Source: Grammothele lineata (Eukaryota; Basidiomycota; Agaricomycetes; Polyporales; Polyporaceae). From it: 64,000 nt of DNA. The position numbers and the translations under genes are program-made. The stretch spans positions 62,001 through 126,000 of the forward strand of contig NDFF03000057.1 of the NCBI GenBank assembly GCA_002150815.3, in the 5' to 3' direction. The notes under the pieces were generated by a model. The model did not search any database, was not told the DNA's origin, and worked only from the letters and a program-made list of their open reading frames with translations. Below, one piece after another: positions 14,709-26,939 of this stretch (within the stretch, counting starts at the first letter, position 1; every line of letters starts with the position of its first letter).

Positions 14709-16127
14709 ATGCCATACGTCACGGTACATGCCCTCCCGACAGAGCTACTCGCCGCCATCTTCTCCCATGTTCCTAAGCCTCTGGACGTCCTCGCGGAGCT
14801 CCCGGACGTAGACCCTCCATTCGATAGCGCGAGGACACCACTGCGCTGCCTAGAAGACGTATATACCATTATGAAGACATGTCGACGATGGAGACAAGTG
14901 TGCCGGGGCACACCGTCTTTGTGGTCTACCGTCGTCTGTGACGATGTCCGCCCATCCACCACAAATTCGCGACTCGAATTTACTAGGGGAAATTATTTTG
15001 GCAAGTGCTCGTCTGGAACCCTGCACGCTTTCGTGAGGGGAGGACTATTGTCCAACGCTCTCGCGTGCGTCCTTGAAAGCTCGCACAGGATTACCACGCT
15101 CTGTGCTCAGTACATCTCAAGAGACCTGGAGGAAAGTAGCACGTGGCTTCATAAAGGCCGCTTCCCGCAGTTGAAGCATTGCGAATTGGCCTTCGTCGGC
15201 ACCCAAGGGCAACCGCGGACGTTCATGCTTTTTCCCGATAGCAGCCACCTCCACACACTACAGCTCAAAGGGGCTTCCTTCGTTCCATCCACTTCCTTCC
15301 CAGCCCTCGCGCATCTCGAACTCGATGCTGTCCTTCCTCGAGATTCAATTGGCATGGATCCTCCCACAGTGGGCGACCTCCTCGCCTTTCTCTCTCACTC
15401 TCCCCGTTTGCAAACGCTTACGCTCATCCGCCTCGCCTCATGTCCCTCCGCGTTCTCTTTCTCCCTCGAAGGCTGGTCTCCCGAGGATCCCCGTATGCGA
15501 CTCGCGCTGCCCAATCTCAAGCGGCTCACTTGGCACGAGCCCGCCGCGGATGACTGGCACCGCAGCCGGCCGCTCGCAGCCAAGCTTCGGGGCGTTCTCC
15601 TCGCGCGCCTCGCCGTACCCTCCATATGCGCAGTCCATGTCGGGTGGGCGCGCCTGGACCAGGCCAATATACTCCCGGCAGCCTATGAGGCACTCGGTGC
15701 ATGCTTCAGCGGGAGTGCGACCTGCCTGCGCATCGCGCCCGCGATGGGACGACCGGCACGGGACCCCGAGAGCACAGGAGCGCGGTTGCTGCTCGAGCTG
15801 TCTTGCCCGGCGGGGAGAGATGAAAGCGGGACTACGGAGACTCCGCACACGCGGTGGACACTTGGAGTCGAGACGGATTATCCTTTGGGCCAACCGTGGG
15901 TTCCGGGCGCGCGGACGATCGGGGCACACGTCGCGCGGCAGCTTGCGGAGGCGATAGGGACTGCACCGGCGTTCGCGGCTGTGGAGGAGGTGGAAGTTGG
16001 CGTGGAGGACACGGAGAGCATGGCTTGGGTTTTGGAATCCTCCGCGGGTAACTTTGGTGTTCTGTTGCGAGAGTGCTGTGGCCAGGTTGGGCGCGATGTT
16101 CGCTTACACGGCGGCATTTCAACCTGA
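14709..16127 (+). CDS. F-box domain protein (Agaricomycete family), copy 2
   Basis: Second F-box protein, about 470 residues in one long exon, same strand as copy 1. The F-box reads VHALPTELLAAIFSHVPK, followed by TCRRWRQVCRGTPSLWSTVV. The C-terminal part again has leucine-rich strand-like repeats (FPQLKHCELAF, FPALAHLELDAV, LPNLKRLTW). The first in-frame ATG is at 14709; an acceptor-like CTCTAG just upstream (ending at 14694) and the 5' exons of the sister genes suggest that a short upstream exon is missing from this model. The stop is TGA at 16125-16127. The relic at 22430-23345 is a clear relative of this copy, so this branch of the family has duplicated locally more than once. Substrate unknown. 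Confidence 0.8.
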   Translation: MPYVTVHALPTELLAAIFSHVPKPLDVLAELPDVDPPFDSARTPLRCLEDVYTIMKTCRRWRQVCRGTPSLWSTVVCDDVRPSTTNSRLEFTRGNYFGKCSSGTLHAFVRGGLLSNALACVLESSHRITTLCAQYISRDLEESSTWLHKGRFPQLKHCELAFVGTQGQPRTFMLFPDSSHLHTLQLKGASFVPSTSFPALAHLELDAVLPRDSIGMDPPTVGDLLAFLSHSPRLQTLTLIRLASCPSAFSFSLEGWSPEDPRMRLALPNLKRLTWHEPAADDWHRSRPLAAKLRGVLLARLAVPSICAVHVGWARLDQANILPAAYEALGACFSGSATCLRIAPAMGRPARDPESTGARLLLELSCPAGRDESGTTETPHTRWTLGVETDYPLGQPWVPGARTIGAHVARQLAEAIGTAPAFAAVEEVEVGVEDTESMAWVLESSAGNFGVLLRECCGQVGRDVRLHGGIST

Positions 16128-16386
16128 ATTTCACCGGAAAATCCCAGTTATGGTCGGAAGAGAGTGACTTATACAAGATGTCTAGAACCCGGACGTGGAG
16201 ATCGTGCTATCACACAACTTGGGTGAGTTGAGGGAAAGCAAAATACAATAGACTGTCGTAGTGTCTTCTATGTAACGTATATCCGACATGCACCTCATTC
16301 TGCGTAATCGTGGTGGATGTAAGGAGAACAAAAGCCCATCCGTAAGCGTGCGAGAGGAGGCGATAACGGTGCGGACATGGAACCTC

Positions 16387-19300
16387 TCACTCGGGGTACA
16401 TGCTACCAGGCAATGAAATCCAGCTGCGGAGGCTCCAGTTGGATGGTTTCGCCCAAACAGTTAAACTGCCGTCACTATGCCCGGTCACAAACTTGGCACC
16501 TTCCTGGGGGTTCGGGTAGCACCACGCGATAGATTTGACAGGTTTCTTGTTATCGAGCGCGGGAAAGCGGTGAAGTAATATTCCGCTTTTACGATCCCAG
16601 ACATGGACTTCTCCAGCTGTTATAATACGGTAAAATCACTAACTCATTCTGATACGGACTGAAGGCTCAAGGACTTACTGTTTTCTACGCACAATACCAG
16701 TTCGTGACAGTTGCCCCCGCGGGCGAATATCGTGCGGGATGCTGTCGCGCTTGGCATATATGTCTGTGAGAGGGCAAGTCGGCTTCTATTAGCTCCCAAT
16801 CCCCTCAGCTGGAAACACTGGGCGAATGGAACCTGTTGTCCGAGGTTTAGTAAGCAATGAATGGCAAAGGCAGTGATGGGCGTACGTCATGGGGCGCATA
16901 GCGGACGATGACCGACTCGTTCAGGATTGCTATGGGGTTGTGTGTCATGATTATGTCCTTGATTTCGTAGTAGACGGGAATCTGGCTAGCCAACGAAGAA
17001 GACGCATCGTTAGAAATATTATTGGTTGGATCAGTTGGAGACGTACGTTTCCACTCGACCACAACACATGCTATACACTGTTCCGGAACAATTCGTCAGG
17101 ACTTGTCGAGCGATTAGGCGTACTGACATACCTATGATGCGATTTTCCGGGGGAGAGCGACTGCTTGGTTTCTTAACGCTAAGGGGGATGACTTTTCCGG
17201 AGCAGACGAAGTGTGTACCATTTTTACAAGCGCGAACATGGCGTAGGTCTACGTGGTCGAGATAAAATTGTTGAAGAACCTTGCCTGATAGACTCTGGCA
17301 AGACGACGTCAGATACGCATTCCGAATGCTCAACATTGTAGCGACACGGACCAATTTGACGATACAGCTCAGTCTCTGAGTAGTGACAGTCAATTCCTGG
17401 GCCAACTTGATCTCTACTTGCGGCCCGCCAGTTATACCTTCCGCGGAAAGAAATCCTGGTACTTGCGAGTTAGATATGCTGTATGAATACTCATATTGGA
17501 ACATCGTACCATCCCCGCCAGGTAGCCAGTCAACGAAATGGATCTCTCGGGCCGGTCGAGGGATGTCGCGGACGTGCTGTCCGTCCTAAGGTACGCAGAT
17601 CCAACCTCAGCTCCTCTTGCTACAGAAAATGAAGGGTCTCACCCTTGTCCACAACCTGATGATACGAGCCGATTTTGCTAGCAGAAAATTCCCATCTGGT
17701 GACCTTCCAGCAACGCCAAGGCTCTTAACCATTGCATCTTTATCAAAGAGATTTGGAAGCACAACTCACCACACTAACTGATTCACTGTGTGATCAGGCG
17801 ACAACTTCACGCTATTGAGGTCAGAATTATCCTAAAAGGATACGGTCTTGCCTGAGTACTGCGGAACAAGATCGCTGGAATATAAGACGAAGGGACTGAC
17901 GTCGAGTGTGAAGATCCCCCAACTAGGATCTTTGCTATGTCAGAGTACGATAAAACGTGAGAAACACGCCATTATTATCTCATTTACAGACAGCTGATTT
18001 ACCTCAAGGTAGCCATATATCGCCCCGTGGGCGAGAACTGTATATCGTACACAGTAGATTGATGTCGTCTCTGAGATAGATTCGGCGTATGCGTACGAAG
18101 TACTTGAAGACTCGATTCCCACCTCCTCAGCTCTCGGTTCCTCTGATACAGTTGGTGGCCTATAGCTTCTGAGAGGCGACGAGTAGCCTTGAGTAACTCC
18201 TCCCGAGCGCGTCTGCGAAAAATATCAGTCGGGTCTCGTTTCCTGGTCGAGGATGCTAGTGAGAGGTAAGAAGTGTAAGAAGAGATTTTCGTGATTCCAC
18301 GGTGAGGCGACTCCACACTACCTTGAGTGTCTTTGGACTGTCGAAGGACAACAGCTTTCTCCTTGCGCGGTGGTGGTGGCATTTCTTCGTCCGTAACGCT
18401 CTTCCGCTTAATGCAGGGGAACCTACGCGCGATCGCGGCAACTTTCTGCTCGAGGCGTTGGAGACGCTCCACCATGTACACGAACACTGATTTTGCCTCT
18501 TGAGGGTTATACTTCCACAATTCCCACGAAATCCATCCAGTCATGCAGAGCACAATTAGAGTGCCGATCCCAGTGACAACAGTAGAGAGCACTCGAGTCA
18601 CGACATGCTAAGGTCCGTCGCCAAGTAGCAATCAGCATATTGACTCTCGGATCGGACATGAAACGGATACTATCACTGACTCACCTGATTCGGCGAATAT
18701 GTGAATAGGATGATGCCGGTCGCGAATAGCAAGATTGACAGATATAACGATATCAGAGGAGCATTGTCAATGCATTGCTGTATCCACTGTGGGACGTGAT
18801 GCTTCGGAGGACGGCTAGTTTCACATTAAACGCAGGATCGATAGAAGGTTGAGGAAGCTGTAACGTACTAGAGAGACTGCTCCCAGGTCATGCCAACAAG
18901 ACCTTGCACGGCTGCACTGGCACTCAATATTAGGGATATAAACCACAGCACATTCACCGTCGTCACTAAGCGATTGTCTTGGAGATTGAGTGAGAATTGA
19001 AGTGTCGATGCAATGACGCCGCAGAAGAAGGTGGATATAGTGCTGATGTTGCTAAAACCTTGAATAGCCACTCCCTGGGATTCGGATACCGCGGAAGCAC
19101 CTACAAGTAGATATCAGCCAACGTGGAAGACAACGTAGTATAGAATCGGACCTTGTTCGGTGATGACCTTGAGCGAGTGAGTTACTCTGTGCACGTGGGC
19201 TCCTATCTCAAGTCCCACGTAATGAATGTAATTTCTAACGCTCGAACTCCGCAGGATCTCTAAGAGTATGTGAGATTTACGACCTTTCAACTCTATTTAG

Positions 19301-20329
19301 TAACATTGGGCGTACCTTGGTGATCTTCTAAGCACATCTCTCGATACTTCTCATGAAAACTTTGAGTCAGTGATTTGCATCCATAACGTTATTGCAAAAT
19401 AGTACACACCTTGAGGTCCTGCTTTAGGGATGCTACGGATCTAAGCAGCGAGGTTACACAAAAGTCCGGGAAGTCGCCCAACGACTTCTCGAAACACTCC
19501 AAGTCGTTTGCGAGTAGTGAAAGGTGAGAAGGCAGCTTGAGGAGGCGGTCCTCCTCGTCCTCAACGTCAGCTATCATATCTACGGGCTCCTCCTGGATAG
19601 CTCGCTGAAATTTGATATGAGGTAAAGCCCGTGATAGATCAATATCATCTTGAATGTCCCCGATGTGGCGGGGAAAGAGGTTCGTCGCGTTTTCACGCAG
19701 AGTGCGACGGACAGTTCCAAGCCCTTTGCGTAGTTGAGTCGAGGCTGATTGGATTCTGACAGAGCTTCCCAGTTTGCACACCGCCAATGAGAATAGGTGA
19801 ACCTATAGCATAGCTCAGAAAAGAGTGGGTTGGTTCTCAATTATACAACCTCCCTGGTCGTCCAAATCTCTTATCTGCCTGCAATCCAATAGAATAAGTA
19901 AAGAGGAAGTAAGAAAGGTGATTCTTATCCATACTCGTCTACCTTCTTGAAACTGTTTGCACCAGATGTTTGGAAACGCTCTACAGAAGAAGCTTGACAC
20001 AGATCAGCGCAATGCAACACCGGCCGCAGCAGTCGCATTTCCAGGGCAGCTCACATTCTTCTTCGACGCCTTTATCTGCTCCTAGTTCTGATAAATCTAG
20101 AAGACGTGTGAAATTATTGCGCACTGAGAGACGTACAAAGCTACTGAGTACATACAGCGTTTGTAGTCCTGATGGTCTTCCATCCTGCGAGCGAACGGTG
20201 ATAGTAGCATAGCGTGAAGATTCCGGGCTGTATCTTCACTTCCGCCGCGCGATCTAGATCGTCTGCCTGCATTCCATCAGGGTGGAATATGAAGATAGAA
20301 GATGAAGCACGCGTACTGAATTGAGCCAT
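16387..20329 (-). CDS. Membrane-attached WD40 beta-propeller protein
   Basis: Multi-exon minus-strand gene. From the 5' end: an ATG at 20329 opening MAQFSTRASSSIFIF, which joins through a small intron to a Cys-rich exon (CDCCGRCC); a helical block around 19787-19389 (DLSRALPHIKFQ...HLSLLANDLECFEKSL); hydrophobic helices (TVNVLWFISLILSASAAVQG at about 18950, then APLISLYLSILLFATGIIL at about 18740, then VLSTVVTGIGTLIVLCMTGW at 18590); a basic linker; then the propeller, starting STVYDIQFSPTGRYMATL (about 18055) and ending GEVHVWDRKSGILLHRF and FVTGHSDGSLTVWA, with stop at 16389-16387. This matches a WD40 family common in Agaricomycetes, here joined to several transmembrane segments resembling the DUF6535 region. 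Helices upstream of the propeller imply a cytosolic sensor or scaffold on an internal membrane. The start and several 5' joins are uncertain. Function unknown. Confidence 0.7.
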
Positions 20330-22429
20330 TTAGTTTCACTTGTTCTCAGCTTGAAGTCAAAATGACGGGGTCAGTCGGACAGAGAAAGGGAGAATGAGAA
20401 GACTGGAAGAGAACGAAGACCCTAGACTCAAATACCCTCTAGTGGCAACATTACCGGACCCGCCCGTGTGGTGTGAGGCGTATCGGATCATCCACGTCGT
20501 GTAGCTTCCGGTAAGACAGAACCTCGAAGTGGCAGACACGCTCAACTTTTCCCGGGCGGAACATGGGCCGCGGAGAACCGTCTGGGGAAGCAGTATGCGT
20601 CATGTTCGTGGTAGAAGGCTGTACTTACCAAGCACCCGCTCAATCCGCCATGAGAGGTCACCGATTGCCTCGGTTCTTGAAATCGTTGAAACAACCTGGT
20701 GGACGTCTTAACGAGGCTTCAGCATTGGAAGCCCCTGGCATCAAAGTTTATCGCAAGGAAGGGAAGCCCGCCTAGTCTCCGTCGACTTTCTGATTGCCCC
20801 ACTCCAGCGACCACAAACCTCAGAGCCGCATGCACGAACTGCAATAAAGATAGGAATTTGATGTAACAGCCCATACTTCGCGGAAGAACGAAGCTCTCGC
20901 AGGTTTGTCATGACGCGCTGAGGGTTCCCTGGCCTGCTAAGTTGTAATTTCCTATCGTGACGCGTTGCGGTCTTGAACGTCTACGCGGAAGGCAAGCATC
21001 CACCACGGTGCTCCGAGCGAGCGAGTCGAGGCCTTGGTGGTATAGCGATATGCACGCGGTTTGTGCGCACGCTGGCGGTTCCCAGAGCACGTTGAGAGCA
21101 CTTCTTTCCAAAAGAGAGGGACATCGCACCTTGGAAGGAACGTTTAAGCAACGAGGCTCAGGGACTGTCGTAGGAGCGACAGTACGGTCGGACGTTCGTC
21201 CCAGAGCGGACCGCGTGATGAGTTCACGTAGACAACTATACGTTCCCGTTTGATCCTTGTGTGCGAGTGAGATCTTACACGGAACGATACAAAAGGGTTG
21301 TGCTCACTTGTACTAGTAATCCTTCGCCTAGTATTCGAAGGCCCTGGCCACAGCTTCATGCCGAGTAGCCTAACAACGTCCTAGCGGCCTCCAAGACTCT
21401 CGCCTGGCACATCCCGCAGTTACTGAGCCTACCTGTGCAAGAGCGTTGGATCGATGCACCGGACGGATCTTCCCTGGAGGGCTGGCAGTGCTGTCAATGG
21501 TGCTGAAGACGGTAGCGTAAAATCGGTGGCTGCGGATACGGAAAGCGGGGAGGCTGGAAAATGAGCGATACTCCTCATATAACATCCTTGAATGTTCATA
21601 GTATGTCCAAGTTCTCCTCAGAATTGGCAGAACTGAGCCACCTGGAGGAGGAAGCACCGTCATACGGTCCCGATCCTCGTGGAGGCGGCCCCGCGCGCGC
21701 GCGCGCTGTGTGTTAAGAATAGGCTCAGAACGTGCGCACGTTTGTCAATGGCCGACTTGCTGTGTATTCGTGGTGGCAGAATACACACCTCTGGTGGCCC
21801 CTTGAAGCGGCCTGGCACTGGCCAGGGACCATTGTGATACTACGGGTCTGGAACTTCTCTTGGTGTAGATAGGTCGTCTTGGGCCGTTTGAAAAGTGCCC
21901 ATAGTATGCCCCCAATGTTGCGATGTAGTAACAAAGGAAAGACAGCGTTTTGGTAAATGGTAGGCCGACTCGGACTTTGTAGAGGAATGAGTCGAACGTG
22001 GACTCGAAAAAGCCACGGCGTTACATCAAGATTCAAGCGCCCATAGCACGTGTTCAGTTGCGGGCATCGATAAGTCCTTCTCTGAGTACCGTACAGCCCA
22101 CGTTAAACGTGAATCCTTTGGGCCATCAGTGCGTATAGCTAGTGCCCCAAACTGGTCTGACTACTAGGGGAGACCAAAAACGCAGCGGGATCTACGAAGT
22201 CGCCCTCTACGTAGTATCTCCTTATCCGCCGCCACTTCCTCCGACATCCACGATCAGTGGATTCGCCTCCTCGACGCTCGTCCCCTTCCAGCCCCCGCCT
22301 CGGAGCTCAATGCGACTCCAATGACACTGTGTTGACGGCCCTCGAAAGAGCTGTATCAGGTCCCTCGGTGCAAGCTCGGGCGGAAGCTCGTATTAAATCC
22401 TTTACGCTTCAAGTTGCAGGGGAATAGGC
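20330..22429. other. Intergenic, no supported gene
   Basis: About 2.1 kb without a recognisable exon. A 103-codon minus-strand frame at 22036-21725 has no motif I recognise. A (CG)n run lies at about 21696-21708. This may be old, decayed DNA, since a pseudogene follows. Confidence 0.5.
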
Positions 22430-23345
22430 AGTGTCCGAAACGCTCGTGCACTTCCAGGCAGTCGAAATTTTTGGAGTCTCGGAGCAAGGGAGCGCATTCG
22501 TAATGGGCCACTGCACAGGACCTCCAAGTTTCGCGGATAGTGCCTACCAGTGCAGCAGGATGTAAGCGGGATCCCCTTTATTCCTTCCCGGTCCTCGGCT
22601 CCTCGTACATCTCCAGCTCGACACCGTCCATTCTGACTTTTCCCCTTGCCGTAGGAGAGTTTCTCACCTAGTGCCTCTCTCTCCCCCTGCATCTGCAACG
22701 CCTTCACTCGATCACTTCGCATCAGCTTCCTGCACTCGCTCTTTGCCTCTCGAATGTCAGCACCCTGAAGACCCTCGCGCAGGTCACAGGGCCAGAGTTC
22801 ACTACAGACGACTGGCCATGGTACCGCGCTCCGGGACTCCGCGCTCGTCAGACCCTCCGCCGGCGTAGTCCATGTCGCGCAGGCCCGCCTGAACTATGCC
22901 GGCGATATGTTCTCGGAGGTCCGTGAGGCATTCGGCGAACCTCTCAAGCGCGAGCGCAGCTCAGGTGCGTGCCGCTCGCGCGAAGGGATGCCTGGCGCAG
23001 GAACATGAAAGCAGGAGGGCGCTTCTGCTGAATTTGCTGTCTGGCCCAGCAAACGAAGACGCGACAGGCCCCGGGGAGTCCGCGGACGTGGTGGCCGCTC
23101 AAAGTCGAGACGGACTGATCTCTCGGCGATCCGTGGCTCCCGGGCGCGCGGAAAATTGGGACTCACGTCGCGCGACAGTTGACGGAGGAAATCTGAACGT
23201 CGCCGGCGTTCGCGGCTGCGGAGAAGGTAAAAGTGGATGCGGAAGACGTGGAAAGCATGGACAGACTTTTGGGAGCCTCCGCGGAGGGTTTTGGTGCGCT
23301 ATTGCGAATGTTGTGACCCTGGGCGCGATGTTCGCCTACATGGTT
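22430..23345 (+). pseudogene. Decayed F-box gene related to copy 2
   Basis: The stretch aligns with the last ~900 bp of the intact F-box gene at 14709-16127 but no frame is open throughout. Clear matches: 22745-22815 encodes LSNVSTLKTLAQ and DDWPWY in place of LPNLKRLTWHE and DDWHRS; 22874-22930 corresponds to VHVGWARLDQANILP; 23115-23215 carries the GGCTCCCGGGCGCGCGG / ACGTCGCGCGACAGTTG block; 23248-23342 matches the gene's final 95 bp nearly base for base (GGGCGCGATGTTCGC shared). In-frame stops (for example TGA at about 23005) and several shifts interrupt it, and the F-box half is missing or beyond recognition. It is a dead or nearly dead duplicate. Confidence 0.75.
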
Positions 23346-23616
23346 TAATAGTGTCCGAGATAACGAGCTGTGTGCGCATGCGCTAGGCTCGGAGGTCACC
23401 TTTTGAACGTTCTGCCCGCAGGGTCGAGTGTCAGTCACTGGACGGACGGAGACAGCGTTCAAACGTACCAACTTTCGCGGGTGGCTGATTCACGGCGTTG
23501 TCACAGTATGAATGCAGGTCGCGGTTGGGTTAGACTGAGCCGGGGCATGCTCACTGGGCTTGCGGCTTGCGTGCTTGGCACCCAGTGACCCACGCGCAGG
23601 GACGCGTTTTGACAGG

Positions 23617-23624
23617 TGACGTCA
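23617..23624. promoter_or_regulatory. CRE-like palindrome TGACGTCA
   Basis: A perfect 8-bp bZIP (CREB/ATF-type) site inside a run of ACGCGT elements (23600-23640). The following DNA (23.7-24.6 kb) holds possible membrane-protein fragments but no firm gene, so the target is unclear. Confidence 0.3.
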
Positions 23625-23673
23625 CGCGTCAGACGCGTTTGCGACCGGGCCCCGGATAAGCGCCAGCCTCCGG

Positions 23674-24607
23674 TTGTCCGCTATCAACGACATTCCGTCC
23701 TCGCGCAACGATGATTCAGGCCCGAGTCGAATCCACGCTGTAGTGCTTGAAAATGGCACAAAGATTCCTCCCGGACGAATCTATGTTTCAAACTTCCAGC
23801 AGTCGGGCACGTCGGACTCGAGTTTCGCCATCCGCAATTTTGCTCGCAAGGTGACTGCTTCCGTCGCGCTTCAGATATTAGACATATCCGCCTCCATAAC
23901 CATTGTTTCGGCCGCGTTATCATCGCTCGTAATCGACTACTGGCAAGTAATATTGTTGGGAAACTCGAGGTGAGTGAACTCCCGTCAGTCCCTGAGGGTC
24001 CGTTGCTTTTGCGCTCACTCCTCTAGCATTCCGGCGGTGTCGCTGTCTATTACGGCAAGTTATGTCGCCATCCGCGCCAATGTGCACTACAGGGCCCGAA
24101 CTTATGTAACACCTACAGACTGGGAGATCATGAGAATTGGACCCGGGCGTTCACCAGAGAAGTCGCTGTTCTGACAGCGACCCCCATTCGAACTGCCTCC
24201 GCGATGCTTTAATGGTGCTTGTCTGGAAGCTGCGCCTTCAGTGTCCACCGTCAAAGTGAAGTCTTCCGTTATTGGCGGCCAAAATTGGATACATATACGA
24301 CCGGACCCCAACGTATATACTCGGTGCCATATTGTGTCCTGCACTGCCTGCGATGCTGTTATTGCTGAGCAATGGTCGGGACTCGGGCGAGATCAGGGAC
24401 AATCACTGCGTACGTCTCCTCTTCTCAGGTTGCGTATCGAGGCCACTGATATGATCTGTATAGCGACGGTGATTATATGGTCATGTATAACGCGGGACAT
24501 GACATTAGCATGCTCGCCTGAACTTAGACGGGATCTGCCTCTTTGGCTTCGAGAGATGGCAGGGATAGGGAACGGCCGCGTTTGGGGATTATGGGGGACC
24601 GAGTAAG
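23674..24607 (+). other. Possible membrane-protein relic
   Basis: Short open frames encode hydrophobic stretches (for example VALQILDISASITIVSAALSSL at about 23867-23930, and a frame with YILGAILCPALPAMLLLLSNG at about 24314-24376). They resemble transmembrane helices of Agaricomycete seven-helix families, and a real seven-helix-like gene follows at 24868. No ATG-led, splice-consistent model could be built, so this may be a decayed copy or chance. Confidence 0.25.
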
Positions 24608-24867
24608 TTCGTGATCGGCGAGGCGAAGAAGTCGTTCCGGATTTGGGCTGGGAAGGCGACTGGCCATATGTCAGGCGGGCGACAAGCGACGGCAAGGGTC
24701 GAGAGCAACTCAATGGTCATGACGCCGCCCTTACGCGCCCCGACAGTAATTCCCAAGCGAGTTGCAATAAAGCATCATCTCTTCTCGCCGTCTGAACCCG
24801 CCTCCCCACCATCGCTCATGAGCCTCCTCTGCCTCACACCTGCTCCTCGCCAGGCTAGCTTGCGATG

Positions 24868-26933
24868 TCCGCCACGTCCAACTCGTCCTCGAGCCCGAGG
24901 CCGGCTCCCAACTCCCTTGGCAAGTCCGTATTGCGTCCATCTCAAATTTCGGGTACGTAGGGCTGCGACTCATCATCAATCTAGTCTCGCAACAGCCATT
25001 GTGGCTCTAGGGACGGAGGGCGTGTACGTAATCATCTCTTCGTACGTGTGCCGTGCTTACAATCTTTCCAGTTTGTTTGGTTGTAAGGCTCCCATTCGGT
25101 GCTTTCTGGTCGATCGCTAAATGCGCCCTCAGTAATTTGTGGCCAGATGATGTATTATTTCGCCCGATTCTTTCGCGAAGATCGACCACTCATCAAAGGC
25201 ATGGTCAGTGTCGCAGTTGCAATGTGACGAACGTACCCTGATTCATCCCTAGGTGCTGGCGTCCTTGGTGTTCAGCACCTTCCGGATCATTGCACATTCT
25301 TTCTCCCGTCCGTCTCACTCGCTTTGTTTGACACAAAGTACCTGCTCAAAGATCCTCCAGTTTTCCAGTTAGCCATTATTGCACACGGGGATCGTTACCA
25401 TTTTTCTAGGCCGCCCTGGTGAGCTCAGTCGTTCTTCTCTATGTTCATATCTAACTAAAAGTGAATCGACGCAGGTCCGGCTGGGTGAGTGAGGTCGCCA
25501 TCGGCCATTCGCGGCGCTGACAATCATACGCCAGGCTCGCGTCCTTGCAAACGTGAGCTCTTTCGGGAGAATCGATTGAGTGCGAGCTCATAAAGTCTTT
25601 CTTCGATAGGCAATATGCACCCTGATCGTTCATTTGTAGGTCGAGACGTGGGCGAGTGGCGACTGGGATGATGATGCTCACGAAGGGCTAGGTTTTACAC
25701 GATGAGGATATGGGGCTGTGAGTACAACTGCTTGTTTTCGGCAGGCTCGTCACGTTGAAACGATGCAGTAAGCCGTAAGATATGGCTAGCTGGAATCTTA
25801 GCAAGTACTTTTCCCGGCTTGCTCGGAGGTCAATCCTAACGCTATATATTAGTTGTTTCTTATCACGATAACGTTTGGTGAGTGCAGCAACCCGTGGCTT
25901 CCCTTGCGTTAGGCCTAACTTACCGCGGGTAGGACTATGGATATGCAAGTAGTTGACGTGTTACGTCTTATTACATCTTGCTGACACGTCGCTCCTCGCT
26001 AGTATTCGTCTACTCTATGTGCGCCCTCAATGAGTATCGCAGAGGGCTGAACTAATACTTTGTTCTAAGAATGAACGCCACAAAGCTTGCTTACTGGGCG
26101 CAGAGTTCAGTGAGTATACCTCGTATTCCATACTATACGTACCATTCCTAACGTTTCGGAAGACGATCCTAGTGGCGCTGAATGTCGTAATAGCCGTAAC
26201 CGACATTTGTCTTTCGACGGCGTTTGTCAGCCTTCTATTCAGATCGCAGAGGGGCGGCGCGCGGTATATCTTAACTTGTCCATCCGCTTTTGGCTGTCCT
26301 GATCTCCTTCCGTTTTCAGGCGTTCGCACCAACTGGTCAGATCGCTTGTGAGTGATTGACATATTTCTCAGTAGTCAACGAATCATCACCACGATCACGC
26401 AGGTCACCTTCGCTGTCGCCTCTGGCTGTGTTGTCTGGTAGGCATAGGAAGCCTGATTTTGCACTGTGCGGCTACAACTCAAACTATCCTTGTTAGTTTC
26501 TTTGCAGTGGCTGCGCTCGTCGCTGTGAGTGACCCTTCTCCATAGTTTTACCCTTCTCCGCGGCTTATTTGCTGGCTCGCGACGCTCGTGCAGATCTGCA
26601 CCGATTCTGATTCAGTGATATCCGTCGGTTTCTTTTACGCTACCGGTTTGCGTACGTTTATGCGTCCACGACTATATTCTCAGCCTGCACGCACTCATTG
26701 GCATGATGATCTTGCTAGTCTATACGTGTGCATTCATGGCCAACCTCAACGCTCGTGAAGCCCTGCGTGCACGATGGGCGGAAGTATCGGATGTGACTTC
26801 AATCCCTGTCACTGACGTGCCCAATGAAGACGACACCCCCACGCGTCTCGATCCCAACTGGTCTGTCCGCCTTACTCCGGCTGATTGGCTCTACCGTCCG
26901 AGTACGCTAACTAGCGCATCCCCGCCCTCGTAG
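24868..26933 (+). CDS. DUF6534-like multi-pass membrane protein
   Basis: Probable seven-helix protein of a family common in Agaricomycetes, of unknown function. The proposed start is the ATG at 24868, with a Ser/Pro-rich leader (MSATSNSSSSPRPAPNS). Small exons follow: LATAIVALGTEG (about 24986), a hydrophobic exon, MMYYFARFFREDRPLIKGM (25148-25204, typical of the loop after helix 2), VALNVVIAVTDICLSTAFVSLLF (about 26170-26240), VTFAVASGCVVW (26402-26437), FFAVAALVAV (about 26500), and a last exon reading LHALIGMMILLVYTCAFMANLNAREALRARW split over its length; the ANLNAR(E/K) block closes the family domain. The stop is TAG at 26931-26933 in the simplest reading. At least one middle section (25250-25420) seems poorly conserved, so a partly degraded gene cannot be excluded. 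The exon map is approximate. Confidence 0.55.
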
Positions 26934-26939
26934 GCCGGG

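Noticed and set aside
21725..22036. 103-codon minus-strand frame with CVFCHHEYTASRP
   Set aside because: Looked like a transposase fragment at first, but no flanking motif or second domain supports it.
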